A stretch of DNA of 64,000 bases from Xenorhabdus ishibashii (GCF_002632755.1 NZ_NJAK01000001.1:1178001-1242000); one strand, 5' to 3'; shown: positions 1-10,341, counted from the first letter of the stretch. Program-made: numbers and translations. Notes: a model not told the origin generated them from the letters alone.

Positions 1-288
1 GCCTTGACCCGCATGCGTTATTGTTTTCCACATGGTCAATTAGATATGAGCTGTAAATCCAAACCAGAAAATGCTCCTGCCCCTCTAAGACCCTGGTTCG
101 AATTACCGCGCAGCATTCCTGAAGGCTATTCTATCGCCTTTGGTCACTGGGCAGCCCTGGAAGGTCAGGGCACTCCCGCTGGCATCTATGCTCTGGATAC
201 GGGGTGTTGTTGGGGAGGTAAATTGACCTTGCTTCGTTGGGAAGATAAGCAGTATTTCAGACAGGATTCATTATTCACTAAATCATAA
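1..288 (+). CDS. apaH: ApaH, diadenosine tetraphosphatase (3' end only)
   Basis: This is the C-terminal 95 residues of the symmetrical bis(5'-nucleosyl)-tetraphosphatase, which hydrolyses Ap4A to two ADP in the cytoplasm. The frame is open from the first base, so the gene starts outside the window. The segments [17 protein letters not shown] and [10 protein letters not shown] are typical of the end of enterobacterial ApaH, where the late His of the GHWA motif is a metal ligand of the calcineurin-like phosphoesterase fold. The protein ends slightly earlier than my recollection of the E. coli protein. It converges on folA, the same neighbour as in E. coli. The identification is secure; only the extent upstream is unknown. 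Confidence 0.93.
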   Translation, partial: ALTRMRYCFPHGQLDMSCKSKPENAPAPLRPWFELPRSIPEGYSIAFGHWAALEGQGTPAGIYALDTGCCWGGKLTLLRWEDKQYFRQDSLFTKS

Positions 289-319
289 GCCTGAAAAATG
301 ATAAACCTGGCCGTGACAT

Positions 320-341
320 CGGAGTGCCTTAAAGCACTCCG
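320..341. terminator. Perfect 8-bp inverted repeat between convergent apaH and folA
   Basis: Arms CGGAGTGC and GCACTCCG flank a 6-base loop. It sits in the only spacer between two convergent genes, so a shared terminator is the likely role. Neither side has a strong T run, so intrinsic termination is uncertain. Confidence 0.4.
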
Positions 342-360
342 TAAGTAAGATAATATTAGT

Positions 361-846
361 TCACTCTCGGCGTTCCAGAATTTCAAAACAATAGCTATGA
401 GAATTGCTTTCATCTGCATCGTGATATTCAGTAAACGTTGAATTCCATTCATCAGGTTCATAATCAGGGAAATTCGTATCACCAATTATTTCTGCATCAA
501 TGTGAGTCAGATACATACGATGAGCCAGAGGAATAAACTGCTCATAAATTTTTCCTCCTCCCATCACCATAACTTCTTTAACATCGCCAGCGGCTGCTAA
601 AGCAGCTTCGATAGAGTTAACCCAAGTCACCCGATCATCACTTGCAGGTTGACTGCTAATCACGATATTCAAGCGTCCTGGCAAAGGACGGCCAATCGAC
701 TCATAAGTCACTCGTCCCATTACAACCGGCTTTGCGAGTGTGTTGCGTTTAAACCAGGCTAAATCACCCGGCAAAGTCCACGGCATGGCATTTTCCATAC
801 CGATAACTCGATCCATAGCCATCGCAGCAATCAAGCTGATAATCAT
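361..846 (-). CDS. folA: Dihydrofolate reductase
   Basis: FolA reduces dihydrofolate to tetrahydrofolate with NADPH and is the target of trimethoprim. The protein has 161 residues, the usual length for the chromosomal enterobacterial enzyme. The sequence begins [10 protein letters not shown], has Trp23 and the catalytic Asp28 (E. coli Asp27) in [11 protein letters not shown], the NADPH-binding [15 protein letters not shown] segment and the [11 protein letters not shown] segment near residue 95. It is convergent with apaH, as in E. coli, and is followed upstream by about 245 bp without a gene before ftsP. The start is the ATG of MIISL. No features suggest an acquired trimethoprim-resistant form. 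Confidence 0.97.
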   Translation of the reverse strand: MIISLIAAMAMDRVIGMENAMPWTLPGDLAWFKRNTLAKPVVMGRVTYESIGRPLPGRLNIVISSQPASDDRVTWVNSIEAALAAAGDVKEVMVMGGGKIYEQFIPLAHRMYLTHIDAEIIGDTNFPDYEPDEWNSTFTEYHDADESNSHSYCFEILERRE

Positions 847-1092
847 TAAATCACCTTACAGCCAAGTAGTATGAAAATTTGGGACACTATACGGAAAGGG
901 TTACTCTCAGTCGATATGATTAACAATTTATTACAAACAAATAGTTAGTTTACCCAAGAATAGTTAAACAAGCCGTTGTTTAACAGCTTATTACTTAATA
1001 ATCAGGCATCAAAATAACAACTTTATTTAATTTAACAGAATTTTTGTCTAAACCAGCACTGGAAACGAGTAAAGCCAAAGAAAATATTTAAC

Positions 1093-2514
1093 TTAAAAAC
1101 CAGCAGGTTCAACAACTAACTGTCCGGCAACGCCACGATCTGCCATCTCCAATATCTGGCTGGAATACATGAAAGGAAAATGCTCATAAGAGGGCTGCAT
1201 CATATTAACCAGCAATTCAGCACGACTATCAATCCAGACAGTATCTTTCCAGCCATAATCCTGTGGTTCTGGACGGTTACCATTCAGGCTGATGACTTTA
1301 AACCTTACCCCTTCAATATGGAAAGGCTGGGGCACTGACGTTGTGACGACCCAACGTTCCCATGCGTCTTGTTGGCTTGTGATATCGATTCGATGTTCAT
1401 TCAGCAGTGAGCCATTAATCCCTTGAGAATAATCTCCCAAATCAATCTGACGACTTTGAATGGAAGAGTTGATTTGTGGATTATCAACGATAAGCTGAGT
1501 CGGTAGTTGCTCTGTCACCAAAGGAAGTAACCCACTGGCTTTCAGGGTTAATACTGTTGTTGATAACAGTTTAGTTGAAGGCTCAAACAAGCCTTTCAAA
1601 CGATCGATTACACCAGCAGATTCCCCCGCGGTAATGGTAACACTCTCCACTTTCGACATATCAATCAAAACTTCACGACGTTCTCCCGGTGCAAGTGACA
1701 ATAATTGTACTGCCACCGGAGCAGGCAGCAGACCTTGATCAGTGGCAATCATGTAGAAAGGACGACCATCACTGAGCTGCAATTGATATCGTCGGGCATT
1801 AGATGCATTCAGGAAACGTAACCTGATCCAGCCTCTGGCTACTTCCACAAAAGGATTTTCGACACCATTAACCAGCAGAGTATCACCAAGAAAGCCTTGA
1901 TTGGCTGGCGGGTTATATTGCGGTACACCAAAATTATCCAATCGCTTGTCTTGCAAAATAACAGGAAAATCATCGACACCATAATGTCTTGGCAAAGGCA
2001 GGCTACGGCTACTTTCATCTTCCACCAGCCACATTCCTGCAAGGCCTGCATAGACATGCCGCGCCATGCGATTTGGGGTATTGGCATGATACCAACAGGT
2101 CGTTGCAACTTGATCTATCGGAATCACCGGCGACCAGCTTTCCCCGGGCGCCATCAAACGAGCCGAGCCACCCATCAAGGTTCCTGGCACCAGTAATCCC
2201 CCAACTGTCATTGAAACTGGTTCAGACAGCCGATTGCTATAGATCAGTTTGACATCATCTCCTCGGTGAACCCGAATGGTTGGCCCTAAATAATGTCCGT
2301 TGATGCCCCAGACTTGAGCTTTATTCTGACCATTAAACGACCAGGTTGCTCTTTGTATAGCTAAAAACAGTGGTTGCCCTCTGCGGGATTCCAGTAAGGG
2401 AGGGAGCGGCAATTTTGTTTGTTGGTTTTTATTGGCCCGAACTACAAAAGGAAGCGCCCCTAAACACATTGCCAAACCAGAAGCCTGAATAAATTGGCGC
2501 CGACTCAGTGACAT
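1093..2514 (-). CDS. ftsP: FtsP (SufI), Tat-exported divisome protein
   Basis: FtsP is a periplasmic protein with a multicopper-oxidase fold but without bound copper; in E. coli it stabilises the division ring under stress. I chose the start at MSLSRRQFIQ, eight codons inside the longest frame, because it gives a classic twin-arginine signal (SRRQF, then a hydrophobic stretch to about residue 27) and has GGAGA seven bases upstream. The 473-residue product contains three cupredoxin-like segments, for example TCWYHANTPNR and PFHIEGVRF. It is in the E. coli order ftsP-plsC-parC, all on the minus strand, with plsC 305 bp upstream. Confidence 0.93.
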   Translation of the reverse strand: MSLSRRQFIQASGLAMCLGALPFVVRANKNQQTKLPLPPLLESRRGQPLFLAIQRATWSFNGQNKAQVWGINGHYLGPTIRVHRGDDVKLIYSNRLSEPVSMTVGGLLVPGTLMGGSARLMAPGESWSPVIPIDQVATTCWYHANTPNRMARHVYAGLAGMWLVEDESSRSLPLPRHYGVDDFPVILQDKRLDNFGVPQYNPPANQGFLGDTLLVNGVENPFVEVARGWIRLRFLNASNARRYQLQLSDGRPFYMIATDQGLLPAPVAVQLLSLAPGERREVLIDMSKVESVTITAGESAGVIDRLKGLFEPSTKLLSTTVLTLKASGLLPLVTEQLPTQLIVDNPQINSSIQSRQIDLGDYSQGINGSLLNEHRIDITSQQDAWERWVVTTSVPQPFHIEGVRFKVISLNGNRPEPQDYGWKDTVWIDSRAELLVNMMQPSYEHFPFMYSSQILEMADRGVAGQLVVEPAGF

Positions 2515-2670
2515 ATTTTCTCCACAGAAGGTCTCCACAGAAGGAATAATCTCTCTATGATAGAAATAATTTTCACAACAAGAATAACCATTCCCAATAG
2601 TTGTTTAATTCAAAAAAATAACCGAGATGGATACTCTGATATTGTGGCTATCAGGATTTATTATTCTATC

Positions 2671-2710
2671 GATTGCGTTTAATAAAAACGTTAATTTATT
2701 AAACGCAATC
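2671..2710. repeat. Perfect 16-bp inverted repeat between plsC and ftsP
   Basis: The arms GATTGCGTTTAATAAA and TTTATTAAACGCAATC match base for base and flank an 8-base loop that is itself partly palindromic (AACGTT). It lies in the 305-bp spacer downstream of plsC and upstream of ftsP. There is no T run on either side, so it is not an ordinary terminator. A protein binding site, an mRNA hairpin or a small repeat element are all possible. Confidence 0.7.
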
Positions 2711-2819
2711 ATATCGCGAATAGGAGAGAATTTCTAAAACTATCTAAAAACTATAGCGATAATCCGTCCAACATGCAGGAAAACATATTTGATAATTCGG
2801 CTAATTAACCATCATTTAG

Positions 2820-3551
2820 CTATCCGCGCTTATTAAGTGCCTCGACTTCTTTATCCAATTCTTCAATTTTCGTTTTCATCATTTGTCGGCAATGTTCAGC
2901 CAATTCACGAACCTGTTCTTTGGTATATTTCGTGGTGTCAATCGGAGGCAACATTTCAACAATCACGGTGCCATTATCCCAACGATTTAGTTTTATTTTA
3001 TCGTGAGTTGTAGAAACACAGACCGGCACGATAGGTACACCTGCGGCAATGGCAGCATGAAAGGCACCTGTTTTAAAGGGCAGCAAGCCACGGCCACGAC
3101 TGCGCGTTCCTTCTGGAAACATCCAAATCGAAACCCGATTTTTTTTGATCTGTTTGACAACCTGTGAAATCGTACCATGCGCTCTTGTCCGATTTTCCCT
3201 GTCGATCAAAATATTACCTGTCAACCAATAAAGCTGGCCAAAGAAGGGAATAAAGATCAGGCTTTTTTTACCTACGGTGACTGCACGTGGCTGTACCGCA
3301 TTCGACATCGTAACCATGTCGTAATTATTTTGGTGATTGCCGACATAAATGCTAGGTCCATATTCCCGTGCCTCCTCTGGAATACGCTCCAGCAGCTTGA
3401 TGCCAAGCACTTTATGTAACTTGCCAAATGCACGCCCAAAAGTCATAACATGACGTGGGTTACGTGGACTGAATAAACAGTAAATACTTCCAAAAATAAA
3501 GATCAGTATCGTAAACAGAATAACAATAATGCCCCGAATGATTGCTAGCAT
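2820..3551 (-). CDS. plsC: 1-acyl-sn-glycerol-3-phosphate acyltransferase
   Basis: PlsC adds the second acyl chain to lysophosphatidic acid to make phosphatidic acid at the inner membrane. The 243-residue protein has an N-terminal membrane segment (about residues 4-26), the HX4D acyltransferase motif in GNHQNNYDMV (about residue 72), and the substrate-binding FPEGTRS motif (about residue 145). The length matches the family. It lies directly downstream of parC on the same strand with an 80-bp gap that holds a hairpin, the same pairing as in E. coli. Nothing is unusual. Confidence 0.96.
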   Translation of the reverse strand: MLAIIRGIIVILFTILIFIFGSIYCLFSPRNPRHVMTFGRAFGKLHKVLGIKLLERIPEEAREYGPSIYVGNHQNNYDMVTMSNAVQPRAVTVGKKSLIFIPFFGQLYWLTGNILIDRENRTRAHGTISQVVKQIKKNRVSIWMFPEGTRSRGRGLLPFKTGAFHAAIAAGVPIVPVCVSTTHDKIKLNRWDNGTVIVEMLPPIDTTKYTKEQVRELAEHCRQMMKTKIEELDKEVEALNKRG

Positions 3552-3569
3552 AGCTGCCCCTTGCTGAAA

Positions 3570-3589
3570 GGCCAGTTATAAAACTGGCC
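3570..3589 (-). terminator. Hairpin between parC and plsC
   Basis: The arms GGCCAGTT and AACTGGCC pair perfectly around a 4-base loop, followed on the minus strand by TTTCAG. It lies after the parC stop and just before plsC. The short T run suggests partial termination at most. Confidence 0.45.
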
Positions 3590-3630
3590 TGAAATGATGA
3601 TTGATATCTTTTATCCTGCCAATTGGCAGC

Positions 3631-5886
3631 TTAATTGTTTGTACTGCAAACGACTTCAACGCGCTCAATGCGCTGTAATCCACGAGGCAGAAGCGTTCCC
3701 TTACGCCCTCTCTCAGCCCTGAATTTCTGTAAATCTTCAGGGTGAAGCAGTAACTTGCGTTTACCAAAATAAAGCGTAATTGAAGATTGTGGCGGCAACA
3801 CCAGTAACCAAGCCAACATATCTTCGCCTGATGCAGCCTGTGTCGCCGGAATGGAAACAATCTTATTGCCCTTACCCTTTGAAAGTTGCGGCAGATCAGC
3901 CACTGGGAACATCAACATACGACCCGCTTTGGTAATCGCCAGTAACATATCGTCCTGTTCGTTGTTGATCGCCAATGGCTGCATCACCTTGGCATTTTCA
4001 GGCAAAGTAATCATGGCCTTACCCGCTCGGTTTTTAGCAGTCAAGTCGTTGAAAGTACAAATAAAACCATATCCCGCATCAGATGCCATCAAGAATTTCT
4101 GTTCTTCTTGCGCCATCAAAAGATGCTCAACCGATGCCCCTGCCGGCAACGCCAATTTACCCGTTAACGGTTCTCCCTGCCCTCTGGCTGATGGCAAATC
4201 CAACGGATCAACGGAATAACTGCGTCCTGTGGTATCAATAAAGACCACGGGCTGGTTACTCTTACCACGCACCGCACTGCGGAAACTGTCACCAGATTTA
4301 TAATTCAAGCCAGCCGGATCAATCTCGTGCCCTTTCGCACTACGCACCCACCCCATCTCTGACATGATGACAGTAATAGGCTCAGATGGCAGGATGTCGT
4401 GATCACTCATCGCCTTCGCTTCCGTGCGCTCTTTCAGTGGGGAGCGACGGTCATCACCGTAGCTTTCTGCATCGGCAATAATTTCTTTTTTCAGTAACGT
4501 ATTTAACTTACGTTCAGAACCCAAAATCGCCTGAAGTTTGTCACGTTCTTTCGCCAGTTCATCCTGTTCGCCACGGATTTTGACTTCTTCCAGTTTCGCC
4601 AGGTGGCGCAATTTCAGTTCAAGAATGGCTTCTGCCTGCGTTTCGGTTAAGTCAAAACGCTGCATCAATACTGACTTAGGCTCATCTTCATTACGAATAA
4701 TATGGATAACTTCATCAATATTAAGATATGCCGCCAGTAAACCTTCCAGAATATGCAAACGCTTAAGCACTTTTTCCAGCCGATGGTTTAAGCGATTACG
4801 CACTGTTTCACGGCGGAAAACCAGCCATTCACTGAGGATCTCAACCAAACCCTTAACCGCAGGACGGTTATCCAGACCGATCATATTGAGATTGACGCGA
4901 TAGCTTTTTTCCAAATCGGTGGTTGCAAACAGATGGTTCATCACCTGCTCGATATCCACACGGTTAGTACGCGGAACAATCACCAAACGCGTTGGATTTT
5001 CATGATCAGACTCGTCACGCAAATCATCCACCATCGGTAACTTCTTCGCCCGCATTTGGCTGGCAATTTGTTCTAATATCTTCGCGCCAGATACCTGGTG
5101 AGGCAAAGCCGTGATAACTACGTTACCTTCTTCTTTCGACCAAATCGCCCTCATCCGCACCGAACCGCGGCCATTTTTGTAGATCTTGCGGATATCTTCT
5201 TTTGGCGTGATGATCTCTGCTTCTGTCGGATAGTCCGGCCCTTTGACATATTCCATCGCTTCATCAAGCGATAGATCAGGCTTATCCAGCATGGCAATCA
5301 GTGCATTCGCCACCTCACGGGCATTGTGTGGCGGGATGTCGGTCGCCATACCAACGGCAATGCCCGTGGTGCCATTGAGCAAGATATTCGGCAAACGTGC
5401 AGGCAAACACTTAGGCTCCTGCAATGTCCCATCAAAGTTTGGCACCCAACCTACTGTTCCTTGTCCCAATTCAGCCAGTAACAATTCAGCATATTTGGAC
5501 AAACGGGATTCGGTATAACGCATCGCCGCAAAGGATTTCGGATCATCCGGCGCCCCCCAGTTTCCTTGTCCATCGACTAATGGATAACGGTATGAGAAAG
5601 GCTGGGCCATCAAAACCATAGCTTCATAACAGGCCCCATCGCCATGCGGATGATATTTACCGAGAACATCACCGACGGTACGGGCAGACTTTTTAAATTT
5701 GGCGCTGCTGCTCAGCCCCAGTTCTGACATCGCGTAGACAATACGACGCTGAACAGGCTTTAAGCCATCACCGATAAAAGGCAACGCCCTGTCCATGATG
5801 ACGTACATGGAGTAATTCAAATAGGCGTTTTCAGTGAATGTGTGAAGCGGCTGGCGCTCAACACCGTCGTGAGTTATCTCACTCAT
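3631..5886 (-). CDS. parC: DNA topoisomerase IV subunit A
   Basis: ParC is the DNA-cleaving subunit of topoisomerase IV and decatenates daughter chromosomes with ParE. The 751-residue protein shows the winged-helix region with the catalytic Tyr in AMRYTESRL (about residue 124) and the quinolone-resistance region [14 protein letters not shown]. In E. coli this last motif reads GDSACYE; the resistance-determining Ser80 is replaced here by Gly84 (codon GGG, 5635-5637), while the Glu84 equivalent (Glu88) is kept. The C-terminal beta-pinwheel follows. parE lies 79 bp upstream on the same strand, whereas in E. coli several genes separate the two. Confidence 0.97.
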   Translation of the reverse strand: MSEITHDGVERQPLHTFTENAYLNYSMYVIMDRALPFIGDGLKPVQRRIVYAMSELGLSSSAKFKKSARTVGDVLGKYHPHGDGACYEAMVLMAQPFSYRYPLVDGQGNWGAPDDPKSFAAMRYTESRLSKYAELLLAELGQGTVGWVPNFDGTLQEPKCLPARLPNILLNGTTGIAVGMATDIPPHNAREVANALIAMLDKPDLSLDEAMEYVKGPDYPTEAEIITPKEDIRKIYKNGRGSVRMRAIWSKEEGNVVITALPHQVSGAKILEQIASQMRAKKLPMVDDLRDESDHENPTRLVIVPRTNRVDIEQVMNHLFATTDLEKSYRVNLNMIGLDNRPAVKGLVEILSEWLVFRRETVRNRLNHRLEKVLKRLHILEGLLAAYLNIDEVIHIIRNEDEPKSVLMQRFDLTETQAEAILELKLRHLAKLEEVKIRGEQDELAKERDKLQAILGSERKLNTLLKKEIIADAESYGDDRRSPLKERTEAKAMSDHDILPSEPITVIMSEMGWVRSAKGHEIDPAGLNYKSGDSFRSAVRGKSNQPVVFIDTTGRSYSVDPLDLPSARGQGEPLTGKLALPAGASVEHLLMAQEEQKFLMASDAGYGFICTFNDLTAKNRAGKAMITLPENAKVMQPLAINNEQDDMLLAITKAGRMLMFPVADLPQLSKGKGNKIVSIPATQAASGEDMLAWLLVLPPQSSITLYFGKRKLLLHPEDLQKFRAERGRKGTLLPRGLQRIERVEVVCSTNN

Positions 5887-5965
5887 GTATTAATTTCCTC
5901 AGGATCTGTATTGACTACCTTTGCGCTGTATTTATGTACTTAATCTGATGCACTAAATTCAGACG

Positions 5966-7861
5966 CTAAATTTCGATATCGATGGAATCGCCCTTCTCTT
6001 GCAGCCAATTTCGGCGATCTTCTGAACGTTTCTTCGCCAGAAGCATATCCATGACTGAAAGAGTTTCTTGATAATTTTCATCGTTGATAGTCAATTGCAC
6101 CAAACGGCGAGTGTTAGGATCTAACGTGGTTTCGCGCAACTGTATTGGGTTCATTTCCCCCAATCCTTTAAAGCGTTGAACGTTCGGCTTACCCCGTTTG
6201 CGGCTCAAACGATCCAGAATGGCGCTTTTTTCCCCTTCATCCAGCGCATAATACACCTCTTTGCCGAGGTCGATGCGATACAGTGGAGGCATTGCCATGT
6301 ACACATGCCCGCGTTTCACCAATGTCGGGAAGTGACGGACAAACAGGGCGCACAGCAATGTTGCAATGTGTAATCCGTCGGAGTCCGCGTCCGCCAGTAT
6401 GCAGATTTTACCGTAACGCAGTTGGCTTAGATCGTCGCTATCCGGATCGATACCAATCGCAACAGAAATATCATGAACCTCCTGCGAAGCCAGCACTTCA
6501 TCCGAAGAGACTTCCCATGTGTTCAGGATCTTTCCACGTAGTGGCATGATCGCCTGAAATTCACGATCACGAGCTTGTTTCGCAGAACCACCTGCGGAAT
6601 CCCCTTCCACTAAAAACAGTTCAGTAACATTGAGATCTTGTACCGTACAATCTGCCAATTTACCCGGCAAAGCAGGGCCATTAGTCAGCTTTTTGCGTAC
6701 TACTTTCTTCGCCGCACGCATTCTACGTTGCGCACTGGCAATCGCCATTTCAGCGAGTTGCTCTGCATCTTGAATATGCTGGTTCAACCACAAGCTGAAT
6801 GCATCTTTCACCACACCGGAAACGAAAGCCGCAGACTGACGAGAAGAAAGGCGCTCTTTGGTTTGACCTGCAAATTGTGGATCTTGCATTTTAAGCGATA
6901 GCACATAAGCACAGCGATCCCAGATATCATCGGCAGAGAGTTTAACCCCACGTGGCAATATATTGCGGAATTCGCAGAATTCACGCATAGCATCCAACAA
7001 ACCCTGACGCAAGCCGTTAACATGGGTACCGCCTTGTACCGTTGGGATCAGGTTAACGTAACTTTCCGTCAATAATTCCCCGCCTTCCGGTAGCCAGAGC
7101 ACTGCCCAATCGACCGCTTCAGTATCTCCACTTAATGTGCCGACAAAAGGCGCTTGTGGCAATGTTACCAGCCCGTTGACAGCTTCTAACAGGTAATCGG
7201 TCAACCCATCGGCATAACACCATTTTTGCTCGGTATCGTTGAGTTTGTCCTTAAAAACAATCTCAACACCCGGACACAGTACCGCCTTGGCTTTCAGTAA
7301 ATGAGTCAAGCGAGTGGCAGAAAAACGGGGCGTATCGAAATAGCTTTCATCTGGCCAGAAATGGACACTCGTTCCAGTGTTTCGTTTGCCACAACTGCCG
7401 ATGACTTCCAGCTCTTGTACTTTCTCACCATTTTCAAAGGCGATTTGGTGTACCTGACTGTTACGACGAACAGTCACTTCCACGCGCTTGGACAGGGCGT
7501 TAACCACCGAAATCCCAACCCCATGCAAGCCGCCAGAAAATTGGTAATTTTTATTGGAAAATTTTCCGCCCGCATGCAGGCGGGTCAAAATCAATTCAAC
7601 AGCAGAAACTTTTTCTTCAGGATGGATATCAACCGGCATACCACGGCCATCATCTATCACTTCCAGAGACTGATCGCTGTGAAGGATTACTTCAATATGC
7701 TTCGCGTGACCAGCCAGAGCTTCGTCCACACTGTTATCGATCACTTCCTGTGCCAAATGGTTCGGGCGGGCTGTATCAGTATACATTCCGGGACGACGAC
7801 GAACTGGCTCCAGGCCACTGAGGACTTCAATGGCCTCTGCGTTGTAACTAGATTGAGTCAT
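5966..7861 (-). CDS. parE: DNA topoisomerase IV subunit B
   Basis: ParE is the ATPase subunit of topoisomerase IV. The 631-residue product has the GHKL ATP-binding motifs (VIDNSVDEALAGH near residue 40, GRGMPVD, GLHGVGISVVNALS), the transducer domain, and the TOPRIM segment with VEGDSAGGSAKQARDR (about residue 415) and DADSDGLHI (about residue 490). Length and start match the E. coli protein. It probably shares a transcript with parC downstream. Nothing is unusual in the sequence. Confidence 0.97.
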   Translation of the reverse strand: MTQSSYNAEAIEVLSGLEPVRRRPGMYTDTARPNHLAQEVIDNSVDEALAGHAKHIEVILHSDQSLEVIDDGRGMPVDIHPEEKVSAVELILTRLHAGGKFSNKNYQFSGGLHGVGISVVNALSKRVEVTVRRNSQVHQIAFENGEKVQELEVIGSCGKRNTGTSVHFWPDESYFDTPRFSATRLTHLLKAKAVLCPGVEIVFKDKLNDTEQKWCYADGLTDYLLEAVNGLVTLPQAPFVGTLSGDTEAVDWAVLWLPEGGELLTESYVNLIPTVQGGTHVNGLRQGLLDAMREFCEFRNILPRGVKLSADDIWDRCAYVLSLKMQDPQFAGQTKERLSSRQSAAFVSGVVKDAFSLWLNQHIQDAEQLAEMAIASAQRRMRAAKKVVRKKLTNGPALPGKLADCTVQDLNVTELFLVEGDSAGGSAKQARDREFQAIMPLRGKILNTWEVSSDEVLASQEVHDISVAIGIDPDSDDLSQLRYGKICILADADSDGLHIATLLCALFVRHFPTLVKRGHVYMAMPPLYRIDLGKEVYYALDEGEKSAILDRLSRKRGKPNVQRFKGLGEMNPIQLRETTLDPNTRRLVQLTINDENYQETLSVMDMLLAKKRSEDRRNWLQEKGDSIDIEI

Positions 7862-7934
7862 GTTGTAATTCTGTCGGTTGCTTCGTTATTAGAGGGCCAA
7901 TCAGTATTGATCTACTGTTGATAATACCAGTCGC

Positions 7935-8543
7935 TTACCTATTTTTGGCAATTTTTTTACTATTGCCACTGGTTAGCCCCAAGAAGTCAATGATTTGAGG
8001 GAAATAATATTCGAAGCCAATAAAAGTATGGTTCCCACCAGATTCGACCGTCTGTCGGCACTGCATCAGGTAAGCAACGGCCTGACGGTAATCGAGCACT
8101 TCATCCCCTGTTTGCTGCAATAACCAAATAAGATCAGGCGATTCCAGCGGGTCAATGTGCATCACTTTAAGATCATGTATGTGGCTTGGTTCGAGAGTAT
8201 AACGCTCTTTGGTATAGGGATTCACGTTTTCCCCAAGATAATTCTCAAGCAAGTCGAAAGGACGTATCGCAGGATTGACCACCACGGCGGGTAAACCAAA
8301 GCATTGAGAAAGCCAGATAGCCAAATAGCCGCCCAGGGAAGAGCCTACCAGCCCGATATTTTCACCCGCGTGCTCCATTACCAGTTCTTCCAGTAAGATG
8401 GCCGCATCTTCAGGATAAGGGGGTAATTGCGGCACCAGCATGTCAATTTCAGGGTGCTGCTGGTGCAACCACGTTTTCAGCGCACTCGCCTTCGCTGATT
8501 GAGAAGAACTGTTGAAGCCATGTAAGTAAAGTAAAATCGACAT
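7935..8543 (-). CDS. yqiA: YqiA, alpha/beta-hydrolase esterase
   Basis: YqiA is a small cytoplasmic esterase of the alpha/beta-hydrolase fold (UPF0227); E. coli YqiA acts on acyl-CoA and short esters, and its cellular role is unclear. The 202-residue product shows [12 protein letters not shown] at the N terminus, the nucleophile elbow GSSLGGY, and a late His in GGNHTF. I chose the start at [10 protein letters not shown] rather than ten codons earlier because this ATG overlaps the cpdA stop by one base (TAATG), which indicates translational coupling. The cpdA-yqiA-parE order is that of E. coli. Confidence 0.93.
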   Translation of the reverse strand: MSILLYLHGFNSSSQSAKASALKTWLHQQHPEIDMLVPQLPPYPEDAAILLEELVMEHAGENIGLVGSSLGGYLAIWLSQCFGLPAVVVNPAIRPFDLLENYLGENVNPYTKERYTLEPSHIHDLKVMHIDPLESPDLIWLLQQTGDEVLDYRQAVAYLMQCRQTVESGGNHTFIGFEYYFPQIIDFLGLTSGNSKKIAKNR

Positions 8544-9385
8544 TAATACCCGTCCGAATCTAAATCCGGGCAAAACTCGTTATTCTTAAGCCTGTGAACT
8601 TGTGTCTGCAATTCCACTTCTTTCGTATTCCCAGCCACAGGCAGTTCGAGATAACGCCATCCCGGAGCCACCGTATCAAGCATAAAATTAGTACAATGTG
8701 GCTTAAATTGCACACAGGTTGACGGTGTTGCCATAACACGGATGCCGTTCCACATTTCATCAACTTCTTGATGGATGTGACCACATAATATAGCTTTCAC
8801 CTGGGTTTTGCCTTTCAAATATTCTGATAATGCCGGCGCATTACGCAGACTGTGCTGATCCAGCCATGTGCATCCAGACGGAATCGGGTGATGGTGGAGC
8901 ATAATAATCGCATGGCGATCATTGTGTTTATCCAGGCATTTTTTCATCCACTCAAGCTGATAATCCGTCAATTCACCATGAGGAACACCTTGTACCTGAC
9001 TATCCAGCATAATCAACTGCCAATGCTGCCCGATGAATATCTGTTTAGAAGGTGAAATGCCTGCTGCTGCCAACGAGTCAACCATCGCTGGTTGGTAATC
9101 GTGATTACCGGGTAACCAAACGCAAGGTGCAGGCAAACGAGCAATGCCTTCTGCAAAATGCTGGTAGGCATTGATGGTCTGATCCTGTACCAAATCACCT
9201 GTCGCAACGATCAAATCAATATTGAGATTTTGCTGCAAAATCATATCTAAGACCGCATGATAACTGCGATAGGTATTGACTCCCAGCAATGAATCTTCCT
9301 TATTGGCAAAAAGGTGCATATCGGTGATTTGCAGTATTCTGGCTGTGGCTCCTTCTGCCACAGGTACTTCAAGCAGGCTTTCCAA
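8543..9385 (-). CDS. cpdA: 3',5'-cyclic AMP phosphodiesterase
   Basis: CpdA hydrolyses cAMP to AMP and tunes catabolite control. The 280-residue protein is a calcineurin-like metallophosphoesterase with the expected metal-ligand series in order: ITDMHLF (E. coli has DxH here), [20 protein letters not shown] and GHIHQEVD. The start [12 protein letters not shown] is close to the E. coli start. Its stop overlaps the yqiA start by one base. Upstream, E. coli has yqiB between cpdA and nudF; here only 97 bp separate cpdA from nudF and I see no yqiB. Confidence 0.95.
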   Translation of the reverse strand: MESLLEVPVAEGATARILQITDMHLFANKEDSLLGVNTYRSYHAVLDMILQQNLNIDLIVATGDLVQDQTINAYQHFAEGIARLPAPCVWLPGNHDYQPAMVDSLAAAGISPSKQIFIGQHWQLIMLDSQVQGVPHGELTDYQLEWMKKCLDKHNDRHAIIMLHHHPIPSGCTWLDQHSLRNAPALSEYLKGKTQVKAILCGHIHQEVDEMWNGIRVMATPSTCVQFKPHCTNFMLDTVAPGWRYLELPVAGNTKEVELQTQVHRLKNNEFCPDLDSDGY

Positions 9386-9482
9386 AAGGTTTCCTTTTCC
9401 TGTCGATCATAAAAATTATTTTAACGTGTCTTTATGCAAAAGATCTGCTGACTGGGGCACACTTCCCATTTTCCAACGTAAA

Positions 9483-10124
9483 TTAGGCGTTATTCCCCAA
9501 CCACTTTTTCCTAAGCTTTTCATGGTGCAATGCCAACCACTGTAATGCAATGACTGAGGCCGCATTATCGATAATGCCCTCTTCTACCCACTGATAAGCC
9601 TGTTCACGACTCACAACCAGAACACGGATATCTTCATGCTCACCTTCCAGACCATGAACCCCTGATGCAGTGGCGGCATCGACTTCACCGACAAAGATAT
9701 GCATGCGCTCTGTCGTACCGCCAGGGCTGGAAAGATAACTTAATGCAGGCTGGCAGCGCTTAACCTCAATCCCCGCCTCTTCTACTGCTTCGCGACGAAC
9801 GACCTGTTCAGCGTCTTCTCCCTCTTCGATCATGCCGGCAATCACTTCCAGCAACCACGGCGTATGACTGGTTTCAATCGCCGGAATACGGACTTGTTCA
9901 ATTAAAACAACTTGATCACACACCGGATCATAAGGTAGTAAAACGCCGGCGTGGCCCCGTTCAAAGACTTCACGTTTGATCGTTTCACTCCAACCACCAC
10001 GAAATAAACGGTGCTTGAATTGATATTCTGTCATTTTAAAAAAACCGCGATAAAGCGTTTTTTGAGAAATAATTTCGACATCTTGTTTAGTAAAAGTATA
10101 TGGTGAAGCAAGATTTTTACTCAT
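9483..10124 (-). CDS. nudF: ADP-ribose pyrophosphatase
   Basis: NudF cleaves ADP-ribose to AMP and ribose-5-phosphate. The 213-residue product has a complete Nudix box starting at GMIEEGEDA (about residue 115) with the REAVEEAG core that binds Mg2+, and the LLEVIAG segment just before it. Length and start agree with E. coli NudF. It is divergent from tolC, with about 217 bp between the starts, as in E. coli. Confidence 0.95.
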   Translation of the reverse strand: MSKNLASPYTFTKQDVEIISQKTLYRGFFKMTEYQFKHRLFRGGWSETIKREVFERGHAGVLLPYDPVCDQVVLIEQVRIPAIETSHTPWLLEVIAGMIEEGEDAEQVVRREAVEEAGIEVKRCQPALSYLSSPGGTTERMHIFVGEVDAATASGVHGLEGEHEDIRVLVVSREQAYQWVEEGIIDNAASVIALQWLALHHEKLRKKWLGNNA

Positions 10125-10233
10125 AAAATCCCCTAATTAGTTTTTAAAATTTCCTATTATTAAAAAGTATTTTTTCATATTGATCTAAATAAATTGATTT
10201 TGATGATACAAACAAGCAGAAAAATGAGGCAAT

Positions 10234-10253
10234 ATGGCACAAACAGCCACCCT
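10234..10253 (+). promoter_or_regulatory. Candidate marbox (MarA/SoxS/Rob site) upstream of tolC
   Basis: The 20 bases beginning ATGGCAC and ending GCCACCCT fit the degenerate marbox pattern (AYnGCAC, then RYY and an A/C-rich end). The site is 89 bp before the tolC start, with a possible -10 box TAGAAT at 10274-10279. E. coli tolC is a known member of the mar/sox/rob regulon, which makes the site plausible. The match is by eye. Confidence 0.4.
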
Positions 10254-10341
10254 ACCCTGCTGGCATTCTCTGCTAGAATCTGTGGTATTAGTTTTTATGC
10301 AGAGGCAACCTAAGCAAAATAGCTGCACACAAGGAACGCAA

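Noticed and set aside
320..350. ERIC-type repeat suggested by TAAGTAAG next to the apaH-folA hairpin
   Set aside because: Only a few bases match the ERIC consensus; the full element of about 126 bp is absent.
7301..7921. Long plus-strand frame of 206 codons opposite parE
   Set aside because: It is antisense to the strongly conserved N-terminal half of parE, has no ribosome site and no recognisable protein.
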